Source of the DNA: Bacteroidales bacterium
Lineage (GTDB): Bacteria > Bacteroidota > Bacteroidia > Bacteroidales > UBA932
Direction: 5' to 3'
Length of the DNA: 64,000 bases
NCBI GenBank assembly: GCA_017625725.1
Contig: JAGAKH010000013.1
Span: 1-64,000 of the forward strand
Made by a program: the position numbers and the translations under genes. Shown piece after piece: positions 39,910 through 48,707 of this stretch (the stretch's first letter is position 1; each line of letters starts with the position of its first letter). The notes beneath the pieces are model-generated. The model was not told the DNA's origin. It searched no databases and was given only the letters and a program-made list of their open reading frames with translations.

Positions 39910-40949
39910 TACGTAGGACAGTCATATTCATCAGCACTCTGCTTCTGCTGCTGACCTCTTGCGAAAGGAGGCCTCTGGTAGACCTGTACAATACCCACTA
40001 TGTCCGCGTGTATGTGGATGAGGAACTCCTCAATGTGACCACGGGTTTCTATAATCAGGCTCACAGGAAACCTGATTATTCATCTCCTTCAGTAATCCGT
40101 GTGGTGCTGGCAGATCCTCAGACAGGCAACGTACGTTCCGAAAGGTATCTCCGTAATAAGGGAGAAGATGAAAGAGGAATATATTATGATGGATACATAA
40201 TAGCCGATCCGGGACGTTACAATCTTCTGGCGTATAATTTTGACACCGAATCCACTGTAATAAGGGGAAGCAACTCTCTTTATGAGGCGGAAGCCTTTAC
40301 CAATGAAATCGCCTCTCATCTTTACAGCAAGATACCAAGCCGAGTAAAGGCTCCTATACCGAATGAAAGGATAGTCTATGACCCGAACCATCTTTTTGTC
40401 GCTGACTGCGGAGATGTGGTAATCGACTATGTGGATCATCTTGACACTCTCAGAACACCGGAAGGTGATTTCTTCATGGCGGAGAGCATAGTCAAGTCTT
40501 ACTATCTTCAGGTCAGGGTCAAAGGTGTGAAGAACATCTCCTCTTCTGTATCGCTGCTGAACGGAATGTCAGGTTCGGCCAGGCTTCATGGAAAAGATAT
40601 GAATGAAGATGATCCGGTTACCATTTATTTTGAAATGCATATGTCAGACAGTGCTGAAGAAGACGAGGCTGTAATATATTCTACCTTCAACACATTCGGC
40701 AAGCTTCCTCATGTGAACAGCGATCTGGAAATAACATTCGACTTCCTGACAACCTATGGAAGCCACTATAGTGAAAAACTGGACATAACCCATAAGTTCG
40801 ATGAGGAAGACGCCTTGCTCAGGCAGTGGCTGATCATCGACCGTACTATTGTCATCCCGGACATGCCACCGCCGACCCCTGGCTCGGGAGGTGGCTTCAT
40901 GCCGGAAGTCGGACCTTGGGAGGATATTGAAACGGATATAATCATATAG
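39906..40949 (+). CDS. DUF5119 fimbrial locus lipoprotein
   Basis: A 347-residue protein with a lipoprotein signal (TVIFISTLLLLLTSCERR). Next comes RPLVDLYNTHYVRVYVDEE, then GYIIADPGRYNLLAYNFDTEST and FFMAESIVKSYYLQVRVKGVKNISS, which fit DUF5119, a family coded beside DUF3575 and fimbrillin genes in Bacteroidales. It ends with a Pro/Gly-rich tail. Its place in pilus assembly is not established: it may be an anchor or accessory subunit. It overlaps the DUF3575 gene by four bases and is followed by 39 bp without a promoter match. Confidence 0.82.
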   Translation: MIRRTVIFISTLLLLLTSCERRPLVDLYNTHYVRVYVDEELLNVTTGFYNQAHRKPDYSSPSVIRVVLADPQTGNVRSERYLRNKGEDERGIYYDGYIIADPGRYNLLAYNFDTESTVIRGSNSLYEAEAFTNEIASHLYSKIPSRVKAPIPNERIVYDPNHLFVADCGDVVIDYVDHLDTLRTPEGDFFMAESIVKSYYLQVRVKGVKNISSSVSLLNGMSGSARLHGKDMNEDDPVTIYFEMHMSDSAEEDEAVIYSTFNTFGKLPHVNSDLEITFDFLTTYGSHYSEKLDITHKFDEEDALLRQWLIIDRTIVIPDMPPPTPGSGGGFMPEVGPWEDIETDIII

Positions 40950-40988
40950 TAACAACATACACATTAACAATTTTATTCATTATTAGTC

Positions 40989-42082
40989 ATGAAAAGATTC
41001 TTTTTTATTGCAGCAATGGCAGGTGCAGCACTTGTCAGCTGTACAAAGAATGAGAGTGTCGAGCCTGAACAGCAGGTCTTATCACTTTCGCTGAGCCGGT
41101 GACAGCTCTAAACACAAAGGCAGTGGAAATCGGTGAACACTATCCGACAAGCCAGAATTTCTCTGTCTTTGCACACTACTACACAGCAGCAGAGGGAGGA
41201 TATACCACTTTTGCTGAAGGTGACCTTTATATGAATGATGTAAGGACTTCTTACAACTCCGTCATTAAAGGCTGGGATCCTAAGACCGGTTCAGGAGTAA
41301 ACTACTACTGGCCTAAGCAGGGAACCCTTACTTTTGCAGCTTACTCTCCTTCAAGCGTTGATGCAACTTATGATAAGGCGGGTATCCACTTTGCAGACTA
41401 TGTCGTAGATACAGATTGCACAAAGCAGATTGATCTCCTTTACAGCGAGCGTTCATACGACCAGACAAAGGATATGATGGTGACTAATAATCCTTACAAC
41501 GGCGTTCAGATCAAGTTCAACCATGCTCTTTCTTCTATCCTCTTTACTGTAAGGACTGATGCTGATTATCAGGCAGACAACTTTACAATTGTACTTAAGA
41601 AGATTTCCATCAAGAATGTACGTTCTCAGGCTACCTTCAATCAGGGACTTGAAGATGGAAATGGCAAAGTGACAAAGCCAGTTGCCGATCATTTCGGATG
41701 GGCAGGACATAGCTATAAAAAGGAATATGTCGCTTATAATTCTGCTAAGATTCTTACTACCACTGCAGAGTATACAGAAAATATCAAAGTGACAAATCTA
41801 AGGGAGAACGACGTGCAGAATACAAACCTTATTCTTCTTCCACAGGAGTTTACAGATCAGCAGCTCTATATCGAGTATGAGATTGTAAATAAGAATGTCA
41901 ACCCGGAATTAATAGTTGCTCAGAATGCGACATTCAATTTGAATTACTATGGAGCTTCATGGGAAAGAGGCAAACGTTATGTGTATAACCTTACCTTCGG
42001 ATTCGACCAGATCTACTTTGCTCCTGAAGTTACAGAGTGGGATCATGTCGTACTTACTCCAGATGTTGCTATAGGAAGATAA
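40989..42082 (+). pseudogene. Fimbrillin family protein 1, split by a frameshift
   Basis: The ATG at 40989 opens a lipoprotein signal (MKRFFFIAAMAGAALVSC) that runs into TGA at 41100-41102. The rest is open in another frame from before 41081: ITFAEPVTALNTKAVEIG, then YYWPKQGTLTFAAYSP, YNGVQIKFNHALSSILF, ILLPQEF and WERGKRYVYNLTFGFDQIYF, all shared with the next fimbrillin. One missing base in GTCTT (41076-41080) explains the break; with GTCTTT the join reads QVF then ITFAEP and gives about 364 residues. The rest shows no decay. Being first of the array, with long spacing and a stem-loop after it, it may be a major pilin if intact in nature. Confidence 0.78.
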
Positions 42083-42091
42083 TCAGAAAAT

Positions 42092-42123
42092 AACCTCAGG
42101 AGGCCTGACCGCCTCCCGGGGTT
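42092..42123 (+). repeat. Stem-loop between fimbrillins 1 and 2
   Basis: The core at 42099-42116 forms a 6-bp stem GGAGGC/GCCTCC with loop CTGACC. It is extended outward by AACC/GGTT-type pairs with one mismatch. It occurs again between fimbrillins 2 and 3. No T-tract follows. Confidence 0.7.
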
Positions 42124-42153
42124 CCAATATATTAACAATTAAATCAAACAGTT

Positions 42154-43221
42154 ATGAAAAAGATTGTATTACTGGCAGTAATCTCGCTTGCAGCACTCGC
42201 TTCTTGCACAAAGAACGAACCTGCTCCATCGGTAACCGATCAGCAGGAAATCACTTTTGCTTCTCCTGTAGTGAGCCTGAATACAAAGGCTCTACTGGAA
42301 GGAACATTGTTTCCTACTACCCAGACTTTTAATGTGTGGGCATGGTACTCTGAAAAAGAGTATTATGATGGAACTGACGGGAAAAAATACATGACTGATG
42401 TCAAAGTTGAATACAATAGCAAGGATTTCAATGATCAGGAAACAGCAGACAACGGCGCTTGGGCTCCGACTCCTACATATTACTGGCCGAAGGACGGAAA
42501 ACTTACCTTCGATGCATATTCACCTACAGGACTTGCAGGTGTTTCGTGCGACATGTCCAAAGGACTGACAATCACAGACTATGTGGTGCCTCAGGATCTG
42601 GCAGCTCAGGTCGATGTTCTTTATAGTACCAGATCCCATGACAATACAAGTAGCAGCTTAAAATATAATAACACATACGAGGGCGTAGACCTCGTGTTCA
42701 ATCATGCTCTTTCAGCAATCGAATTTACAGTCCAGCAGAGTGCAAACTACCCAGCAGGTACAATTAAGGTTAAGTCCATTACAGTTGTTGATGCCTTTTC
42801 TAAGGGTACTTTCAATCAGAATGTTAAATATTCGCCAACTAAAGAAGAAACCCCTGAATGGGATCCGGTAAGCGAGCCTAAAGAATTTGTTATTCTAGGA
42901 CAGGCAGATTACGACACTTCCATCCAGCCGGCTAATGCACCGGGCAGCATCGGATCTACCTGCATTGTCCTCCCTCAGGAGTTCAATGATGATGTTAAAA
43001 TCATTGTTAAATACTACATCAAGAACAATAATGAGGAACCGCTTGAGCAGACAGCCGAGTTCAAACTGAAGGAAATAGACCATCAGGCAGATGGTGTCAA
43101 TCAGTGGGAAATGGGTAAGAAATACACATACAACCTCAATATCGGTCTTCAGGATATCTTCTTCGCTCCGTCTATCATGGGATGGGACGGCGTAACAGTC
43201 AATCTTCCTGAAATCAAATAA
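42154..43221 (+). CDS. Fimbrillin family protein 2
   Basis: A 355-residue lipoprotein pilus subunit (signal MKKIVLLAVISLAALASC). After the signal comes a short strand, EITFASPVVSLNTKA, with the K of NTKA as the probable site of trypsin-like maturation. The fimbrillin body has YYWPKDGKLTFDAYSP, GVDLVFNHALSAIEFTV, CIVLPQEF and WEMGKKYTYNLNIGLQDIFF. It is the closest relative of fimbrillin 1 around the cleavage site. Stem-loops flank it on both sides. As known for type V pili, it would be exported, lipidated, cut and polymerised by donor-strand exchange. Confidence 0.88.
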   Translation: MKKIVLLAVISLAALASCTKNEPAPSVTDQQEITFASPVVSLNTKALLEGTLFPTTQTFNVWAWYSEKEYYDGTDGKKYMTDVKVEYNSKDFNDQETADNGAWAPTPTYYWPKDGKLTFDAYSPTGLAGVSCDMSKGLTITDYVVPQDLAAQVDVLYSTRSHDNTSSSLKYNNTYEGVDLVFNHALSAIEFTVQQSANYPAGTIKVKSITVVDAFSKGTFNQNVKYSPTKEETPEWDPVSEPKEFVILGQADYDTSIQPANAPGSIGSTCIVLPQEFNDDVKIIVKYYIKNNNEEPLEQTAEFKLKEIDHQADGVNQWEMGKKYTYNLNIGLQDIFFAPSIMGWDGVTVNLPEIK

Positions 43222-43226
43222 GTCTT

Positions 43227-43258
43227 AACCTTCGGAGGCCTGACCGTCTCCGGAGGTT
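43227..43258 (+). repeat. Stem-loop between fimbrillins 2 and 3
   Basis: Arms AACCTTCGGAG (43227-43237) and CTCCGGAGGTT (43248-43258) pair over 11 bp with one G-U. The core at 43234-43251 differs from the one at 42099-42116 in a single base, a C-to-T change that keeps the pair as G-U. The loop CTGACC is identical. Confidence 0.75.
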
Positions 43259-43269
43259 CCAACAGAAGA

Positions 43270-44439
43270 ATGATGATGAACATTAGAAACATAGCACTGG
43301 TTGCAATTCTGGCCGCAGCACTGGCATCCTGTACAAAGGTCGATATCGATAAGACGGAGGACGTGCAGAGGGAGATTGCCTTCGATGCACCTGTCGTAGG
43401 GGAAATCACCAAGGTGGATATGATATCCGGACTTTTCCCGACAGACAGTGCGTTCTGTGTGTTCGCTGATCATCATTATGACCTTTTCTCCGATGCGGAT
43501 AGTTTTACAGCCTATATGCGAGGTCCGGATGAAGACGGGGACGGATACCCTGCAGGAGTTGTCGTGACTCACCATACGGATGCAGTGACAGTCGGTGACA
43601 AGACTTTCGACAGCTATTGGAGGCCTGTGGCGAAGTATTATTGGCCGAAAGATGGTTATCTGACCTTTGCTGCTTATGCACCGCAGTATGCAAGAAAGAG
43701 GGCTGCCATTGATTATCACGTGGACAGGGGAATTGTCATCAGCCAGTTCCGTGTGAGCAGGTTTGTAGACCAGCAGTATGATTTCATGGTCAGCGACAGG
43801 GTGGTCAACCAGCAGTCTTCTGATATGGTCCAGAACAACCCTGCCCCATATGATGGTGTGCAGCTGACTTTCAGGCATGTCCTGTCTGCAATCAAGTTCG
43901 AGGCAAAGACGAAGTCTGATTATACCTCTGCCGGATATACTGTCAAGGTGAAGAAGGTTTCCATTCTCAATCCATATGCGACAGCGGACTTTCATCAGTT
44001 CACTGGCCGCAATAGTAATATTGTTGACATCGAGGGCATGTGGTCAATGTATAAGGGTGATGTGGATATGAATGTGGTGGTTTTCAATGCTGAGACCGAA
44101 GCTTCAATGAAGAAATTGACCAGCATCGCTACAGAATTTACCGCAAATGCCGCAGATGCCATCCTCTTGCCTCAGGTACTCAATCCTGTTGACGGAAAGG
44201 ACGTCTTTGCAGAGGTCGTATATGACGTGTCCCATCCCGATATGGGTGGGAAGAGCCTGACATATACAGCTGTGCTGGACCTCTCGGAGGGAAAGATGGC
44301 TGATCATACTCCGGTGAACAGATGGGAACCGGGCAAAAGATATAAATATACAATCACAATAGGAATGGACGAAGTCGTCTTTGCTCCGAAGGTGACCGAT
44401 TGGGAAAATATTGATGTGTCGGATGTACCGATGATATAG
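43270..44439 (+). CDS. Fimbrillin family protein 3
   Basis: A 389-residue lipoprotein (signal NIRNIALVAILAAALASC). The cleavage region reads EIAFDAPVVGEITKVD. The body has YYWPKDGYLTFAAYAP, YDFMVSDR, GVQLTFRHVLSAIKFE, AILLPQVL and WEPGKRYKYTITIGMDEVVF. It is most like fimbrillin 4: both have CVFADxHxD followed by YMRGxDE, which the others lack, so the pair arose by tandem duplication. There are three possible ATGs at the start; the signal is complete from any of them. Confidence 0.87.
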   Translation: MMMNIRNIALVAILAAALASCTKVDIDKTEDVQREIAFDAPVVGEITKVDMISGLFPTDSAFCVFADHHYDLFSDADSFTAYMRGPDEDGDGYPAGVVVTHHTDAVTVGDKTFDSYWRPVAKYYWPKDGYLTFAAYAPQYARKRAAIDYHVDRGIVISQFRVSRFVDQQYDFMVSDRVVNQQSSDMVQNNPAPYDGVQLTFRHVLSAIKFEAKTKSDYTSAGYTVKVKKVSILNPYATADFHQFTGRNSNIVDIEGMWSMYKGDVDMNVVVFNAETEASMKKLTSIATEFTANAADAILLPQVLNPVDGKDVFAEVVYDVSHPDMGGKSLTYTAVLDLSEGKMADHTPVNRWEPGKRYKYTITIGMDEVVFAPKVTDWENIDVSDVPMI

Positions 44440-44442
44440 AAG

Positions 44443-45597
44443 ATGAGGCAGATTCTTTTCATATTGATTATATTGGCAGGTGCAGTCCTTTCGGGCTGTG
44501 CCAAGACTGATCTTGTCTTTGTGGAAGGAGACTCAAAGGAGATTGTCTTTGATGCTCCGGTGCCTCGTGTCCACACCAAGGCTGACCTTGTAAAGGATCT
44601 GTATCCGGAGAACAGCACATTCTGCGTATTTGCAGACCAGCATTGGGACACCTTCCTCAATACTGAGACAGAAGACTTCACACCTTATATGCGAGGAACC
44701 GATGAAGGCGGTGAAGGCGTGGAAGTAAAGCACAGTGGTGTGTCTATGACAATAGGAAACGAGGTCTTTGACCACTATTGGAAACCGGACAGGAGCTATA
44801 TGTGGCCAAAGGATGGTTATCTGACATTTGCAGCGTATTCACCGGCATATGTGCGTGATCATGCTCAGATCAGTTATACTCAGGAATTTGGTGTCGGAAT
44901 AGAGAACTACACGGTGGATGCGGATGCGGACAATCATTACGACCTTATGTTCAGTTCCAGAGTGACCGACCGGAAAAAGACTGATATGGAAACTGATCTG
45001 CCTTCCCCTTATGATGGTGTGCAGATCGTGTTCGAACATGTCCTTTCTGCGATAGTGTTCCATGTGCAGGCGGACAGAAACTATGCAGAATGGGGATATA
45101 ATGTACATATGACCAATCTTTCGCTCCATAATGTCTATTCTACTGCAGATTTCAGACAATTCGCGGGTAAGGAGAATGATGAGGTGGATATGGCCGGCAT
45201 GTGGACGGGATATGAGGGAAAAAGAGAATATGTGGCATTTCATGCAGATGATGATGACTCCATCATGCATGATCAGGATGCGGATCTCATACTGCTTCCG
45301 CAGTCTCTTGCAGAAGAAGGTATGGAACCTGTCAGGATGGAACTTCAATTCGAAATGTCCCATCCGGACATGGCAGGGATGAAGACCCATCATTCAATCT
45401 CTTTCGACCTTTCCCAGGGAAAGAAAGCAGACGATACGGTTGTAGACAGATGGGAGCCAGGTAAACGTTATGTCTACACCATCACCATAGGACTGGATAC
45501 GATTGAGTTCTCGCCGGAAGTATATGCCTGGGAGGATCATCAGGTGCCGGATCTTCCGCCGCTGGACCAGATACCTTTCGTTACATTGAAGGATTAA
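44443..45597 (+). CDS. Fimbrillin family protein 4
   Basis: A 384-residue lipoprotein (signal ILFILIILAGAVLSGC). The cleavage region reads EIVFDAPVPRVHTKAD. It shares with fimbrillin 3 the stretches CVFADQHWDTF, PYMRGTDEGGEG and MSHPDMAG. The body has MWPKDGYLTFAAYSP, GVQIVFEHVLSAIVFHV, LILLPQSL and WEPGKRYVYTITIGLDTIEF. It ends with a Pro-rich tail (QVPDLPPLDQIPF). Only three bases separate it from fimbrillin 3. Confidence 0.87.
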   Translation: MRQILFILIILAGAVLSGCAKTDLVFVEGDSKEIVFDAPVPRVHTKADLVKDLYPENSTFCVFADQHWDTFLNTETEDFTPYMRGTDEGGEGVEVKHSGVSMTIGNEVFDHYWKPDRSYMWPKDGYLTFAAYSPAYVRDHAQISYTQEFGVGIENYTVDADADNHYDLMFSSRVTDRKKTDMETDLPSPYDGVQIVFEHVLSAIVFHVQADRNYAEWGYNVHMTNLSLHNVYSTADFRQFAGKENDEVDMAGMWTGYEGKREYVAFHADDDDSIMHDQDADLILLPQSLAEEGMEPVRMELQFEMSHPDMAGMKTHHSISFDLSQGKKADDTVVDRWEPGKRYVYTITIGLDTIEFSPEVYAWEDHQVPDLPPLDQIPFVTLKD

Positions 45598-45607
45598 ATG
45601 GAAGACG

Positions 45608-46693
45608 ATGTTTAGGAAAATTCATATATATGTGCTGATAGTTGTGGCCGGCCTTCTTACAGGCTGTGTCAAGAGCGATCCTGTAGTCAGGATGTCTTCT
45701 GATATTTCTTTCAGTGCACCTGTCGTAAGAGGTATGACAAAGGCAGAAGTTGCGGGAGAAATAGAAAAGTATCCGGTTGCGGAAAACTTCTGTGTCAATG
45801 CCGTGTGGACAAAAGCTGATCTGCAGGCATGGGGAGATGCAGAGAGTGTCCCTTACATGGATGAAGTGGAAGTTGCATATAACAGTACTACCGGCAGCTG
45901 GGATTCTCAGTCTGTGGACGGAGGAAAACCATATGTGTGGCCATTTGACGGAAAGCTGACTTTTGCGGCCTTTTCTCCTGCTTCAGTAAGCGGGATTGCT
46001 TCTTATGGTTCTGAAGGATTGGCTCTTGACGATTTCTTTGTGCCGGCATCGATATCCGGTCAATACGATCTGATGTATAGCCAGAGATCCTACAACAGGG
46101 TAGACAATACAAATCTGCATGATCCTTCCACATATCAGGGAGTGGACCTTGTGTTCAGACATGCTCTATCTTCAATAAAGTTCCAGGTCAAGTCCAGCAA
46201 CAATTACCAGGAGGCGGGGACTCAGGTCAAGGTTATGGGTGTCAATATTTTAGATACGTACAGTAAAGGAGATTTCAATGAGAATGTCTCTGACGGACAG
46301 TCATATGCCGCAGATCCGGAATGGACTCCTGACAGCGGAGTGAAATCTTCATATACCTACTGGAACTCTGATGAGGGACAGCTTCTCACCACTGCCGTAA
46401 GAGGCCTGGAGTCAGAAGGCAAGGTAGTTCCTAATGCCATCCTTCTTCCTCAGATTCTGAAAGATGCTGATCATGAGGTGAAGATACACGTGGTCTATTC
46501 AATCAGACACGACGGAGAGCCTGATTATGTAAGGCAGGAAGCTGAATTGTCACTTTCCACAAGTACAGTCGATGAATGGGAGATGGGCAAGAGATACATA
46601 TATACCATTACAGTAGGCGTAGACAAGATATTCTTTTCTCCTGAAGTGGAGAACTGGGAGATTTTAGAAAACCGTCCAAATGTGACTATTTAG
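45608..46693 (+). CDS. Fimbrillin family protein 5
   Basis: A 361-residue lipoprotein (signal IHIYVLIVVAGLLTGC). The cleavage region reads DISFSAPVVRGMTKAE. The body has YVWPFDGKLTFAAFSP, YDLMYSQRSYN, GVDLVFRHALSSIKFQV, AILLPQIL and WEMGKRYIYTITVGVDKIFF. It resembles fimbrillin 6 in the stretch KYPVAE after the cleavage site. It begins ten bases after fimbrillin 4. Confidence 0.87.
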   Translation: MFRKIHIYVLIVVAGLLTGCVKSDPVVRMSSDISFSAPVVRGMTKAEVAGEIEKYPVAENFCVNAVWTKADLQAWGDAESVPYMDEVEVAYNSTTGSWDSQSVDGGKPYVWPFDGKLTFAAFSPASVSGIASYGSEGLALDDFFVPASISGQYDLMYSQRSYNRVDNTNLHDPSTYQGVDLVFRHALSSIKFQVKSSNNYQEAGTQVKVMGVNILDTYSKGDFNENVSDGQSYAADPEWTPDSGVKSSYTYWNSDEGQLLTTAVRGLESEGKVVPNAILLPQILKDADHEVKIHVVYSIRHDGEPDYVRQEAELSLSTSTVDEWEMGKRYIYTITVGVDKIFFSPEVENWEILENRPNVTI

Positions 46694-46696
46694 AAG

Positions 46697-47863
46697 ATGT
46701 ATAGAAGAATCATCATATATGTGGTAGCTGCAGCAGCTGTTCTGTCTTGTGTGAAGATAGAGCAGGAAGATATACCTGCACTCAGGATTTCTTTTGATGA
46801 TCCGGTGGTCGGCAGCCTGACGAAGGCTGATGCGAACCATACCGGTGAAATTGAGGGAAAATATCCTGTAGCTGAGCATTTCTCGGTGTTTGCCCGTCAC
46901 CATACAGGCGATTATCAGGCCTGGGATACCCCTGGTAATGTCAATTATATGACAGATGTGGAGACAGGATATTTTGATGAAGTGCAGGGATGGGATCCGG
47001 ATGCATGCGGAGATCCGTATTTCTGGCCTAACGGAGGTAAGCTTACTTTTGCTGGATATTCACCGGCCGCTGCCAGAAGTGATGCGTCAGATCTGACCTA
47101 TGGCACAGAGGGGCTCGTGATAACAGATTTTACGGTTGATTGCAAAAACACTCTGGCAGCTCAGCCGGATGTGACATATTACGACTTGATGTACAGCGAG
47201 AGGACATACAATAAGACAGCCAGTACGGGAGGAATATCATATAAGGGTGTGAATCTTAAATTCCATCATGCGTTAAGCTCTGTAGCCTTCAAGGTAAAAC
47301 TGAAGGAGGAGATCAATAGTGTGGCTGATGACGGTCAGACGCTTAACAGCATAATCCTTAACAGGATTTCCATCAGACAGGCATATAAGACAGCTACATT
47401 CAAGGAAAATATCACCGATGGTCCGTCATATCAGGCCGCACCCCGGTGGACTGGCCACAAGGATGAGATGGACCTGGAGACGGAGTACTATTCCACATAT
47501 GAAGATATGACGAATGGTTTCCATGTTGAAGAAGTCAGCAATGCTGTCGAACCTGCAGGAAGCAACCACGTTCTTCTGATACCTCAGCCATTCGATCATG
47601 GTGATAATGAGGTGATCATAAGAGTGAACTATACAGTGACGGTGAACAACAAGACAACCAGACAGATTGTCGATGTGCCTTTGATGACTTCTAACGAAGG
47701 TCTTCCTTTCAAGGATCAGGACGGCAATTCGATAGAGGCATGGCAGATCGGCAAGAGGTATGTCTATACCTTGGAGTTCGGTCTGTATAAGATATATTTT
47801 GCCCCTTCAGTGGAAGTGTGGAATGATGTTGAGGTGCCGGGCAACACAAATGTAGGAAATTGA
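46697..47863 (+). CDS. Fimbrillin family protein 6
   Basis: A 388-residue protein. The signal is short (IIIYVVAAAAVLSC) with a lipobox-like cysteine. The cleavage region reads RISFDDPVVGSLTKAD. The body has YFWPNGGKLTFAGYSP, YDLMYSERTYN, GVNLKFHHALSSVAFKV, VLLIPQPF and WQIGKRYVYTLEFGLYKIYF. It is three bases after fimbrillin 5, and its TGA overlaps the next start by one base. Confidence 0.87.
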   Translation: MYRRIIIYVVAAAAVLSCVKIEQEDIPALRISFDDPVVGSLTKADANHTGEIEGKYPVAEHFSVFARHHTGDYQAWDTPGNVNYMTDVETGYFDEVQGWDPDACGDPYFWPNGGKLTFAGYSPAAARSDASDLTYGTEGLVITDFTVDCKNTLAAQPDVTYYDLMYSERTYNKTASTGGISYKGVNLKFHHALSSVAFKVKLKEEINSVADDGQTLNSIILNRISIRQAYKTATFKENITDGPSYQAAPRWTGHKDEMDLETEYYSTYEDMTNGFHVEEVSNAVEPAGSNHVLLIPQPFDHGDNEVIIRVNYTVTVNNKTTRQIVDVPLMTSNEGLPFKDQDGNSIEAWQIGKRYVYTLEFGLYKIYFAPSVEVWNDVEVPGNTNVGN

Positions 47864-48705
47864 TGAAAAGGTTACCATATATATTATTGTCATTCCTGAC
47901 CGCATGCTCTGTGGCCGTCCCTGATGATTCGGATCCTCAGGTGACCATGGCTTTTGAACTTGTCGAGAGTCCGATGACAAGGGGAAATGATCTGCCCGAA
48001 TACTCGGCGGGAGTCAGTGCCTGGATATTGGACAAGGAACTTAAATGGATGTATGGTAGTGACGCAGAGGAATATCTGAGGGAATCCCGTGTCATTCCGG
48101 GACCGGACGGTCAATGGTATCTTGAAGATATGGGTGAATGGCCTTCGGTCAATAAATGCATGACTGTGATAGGCTATGCTCCATACGAGAGGGCCGAGAG
48201 CTGTTGTGATGAATTCGGAGTGAGGTTCTCCGGTGTGGATGTGTTGGATGATCCGATTCCACTCCTGTACACTCAGCCTCAGGCTGATCTGCATAAGTTG
48301 TCTTCAGGAGGATTGGTGTCCCTTCCTTTGCAGCATGCTCTGTGTCAGATGGACTTCAATGTCAGGAAACGTGTGCCGGAAGGCGAGGAAATAAGGATAT
48401 GCCGCATCATCCTTGACAATGCTTTCCATGAGGGTGACTTCAGGTCCTTGCCATATCCTCAGTGGCATGTCTCAGGCTATGCTTCCGAGATTGAATTCAG
48501 TGAAGGTCAGCCTCGTCTGATGGTTCCTCAAAGGCTTTGTTCCCAGGTTACTGTGGAGTATGAATATACAAATGCAGCCGGACTGAGTATAATGCAGACA
48601 GTGAAGACGAGAGAAATAGTCAAGGATCTGAACCCGGGATGCTATTACACCTTGATCCTTACAGTGGGAGTGGATGATGTGAAGTTTCTAGTAGAGATAT
48701 TGTAG
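47863..48705 (+). CDS. Short fimbrillin-like protein
   Basis: About 280 residues, clearly shorter than its neighbours. A lipoprotein-like signal (YILLSFLTACSV) is followed by VTMAFELVESPMTRGND, where R replaces K at the cleavage position. The WPK-LTFAAYSP motif is reduced to MTVIGYAPY; LPLQHALCQMDFNV, LMVPQRL and GCYYTLILTVGVDDVKF keep the fimbrillin order. A capping or minor subunit is possible. Translation starts at ATG 47863, sharing one base with the preceding stop; an in-frame TTG lies just before. Confidence 0.78.
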   Translation: MKRLPYILLSFLTACSVAVPDDSDPQVTMAFELVESPMTRGNDLPEYSAGVSAWILDKELKWMYGSDAEEYLRESRVIPGPDGQWYLEDMGEWPSVNKCMTVIGYAPYERAESCCDEFGVRFSGVDVLDDPIPLLYTQPQADLHKLSSGGLVSLPLQHALCQMDFNVRKRVPEGEEIRICRIILDNAFHEGDFRSLPYPQWHVSGYASEIEFSEGQPRLMVPQRLCSQVTVEYEYTNAAGLSIMQTVKTREIVKDLNPGCYYTLILTVGVDDVKFLVEIL

Positions 48706-48707
48706 AG

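Noticed and set aside
41099..42082. Fimbrillin 1 as an independent gene starting at GTG 41099
   Set aside because: The same protein family continues upstream in another frame with a full lipoprotein signal, so this start is an effect of the frameshift.
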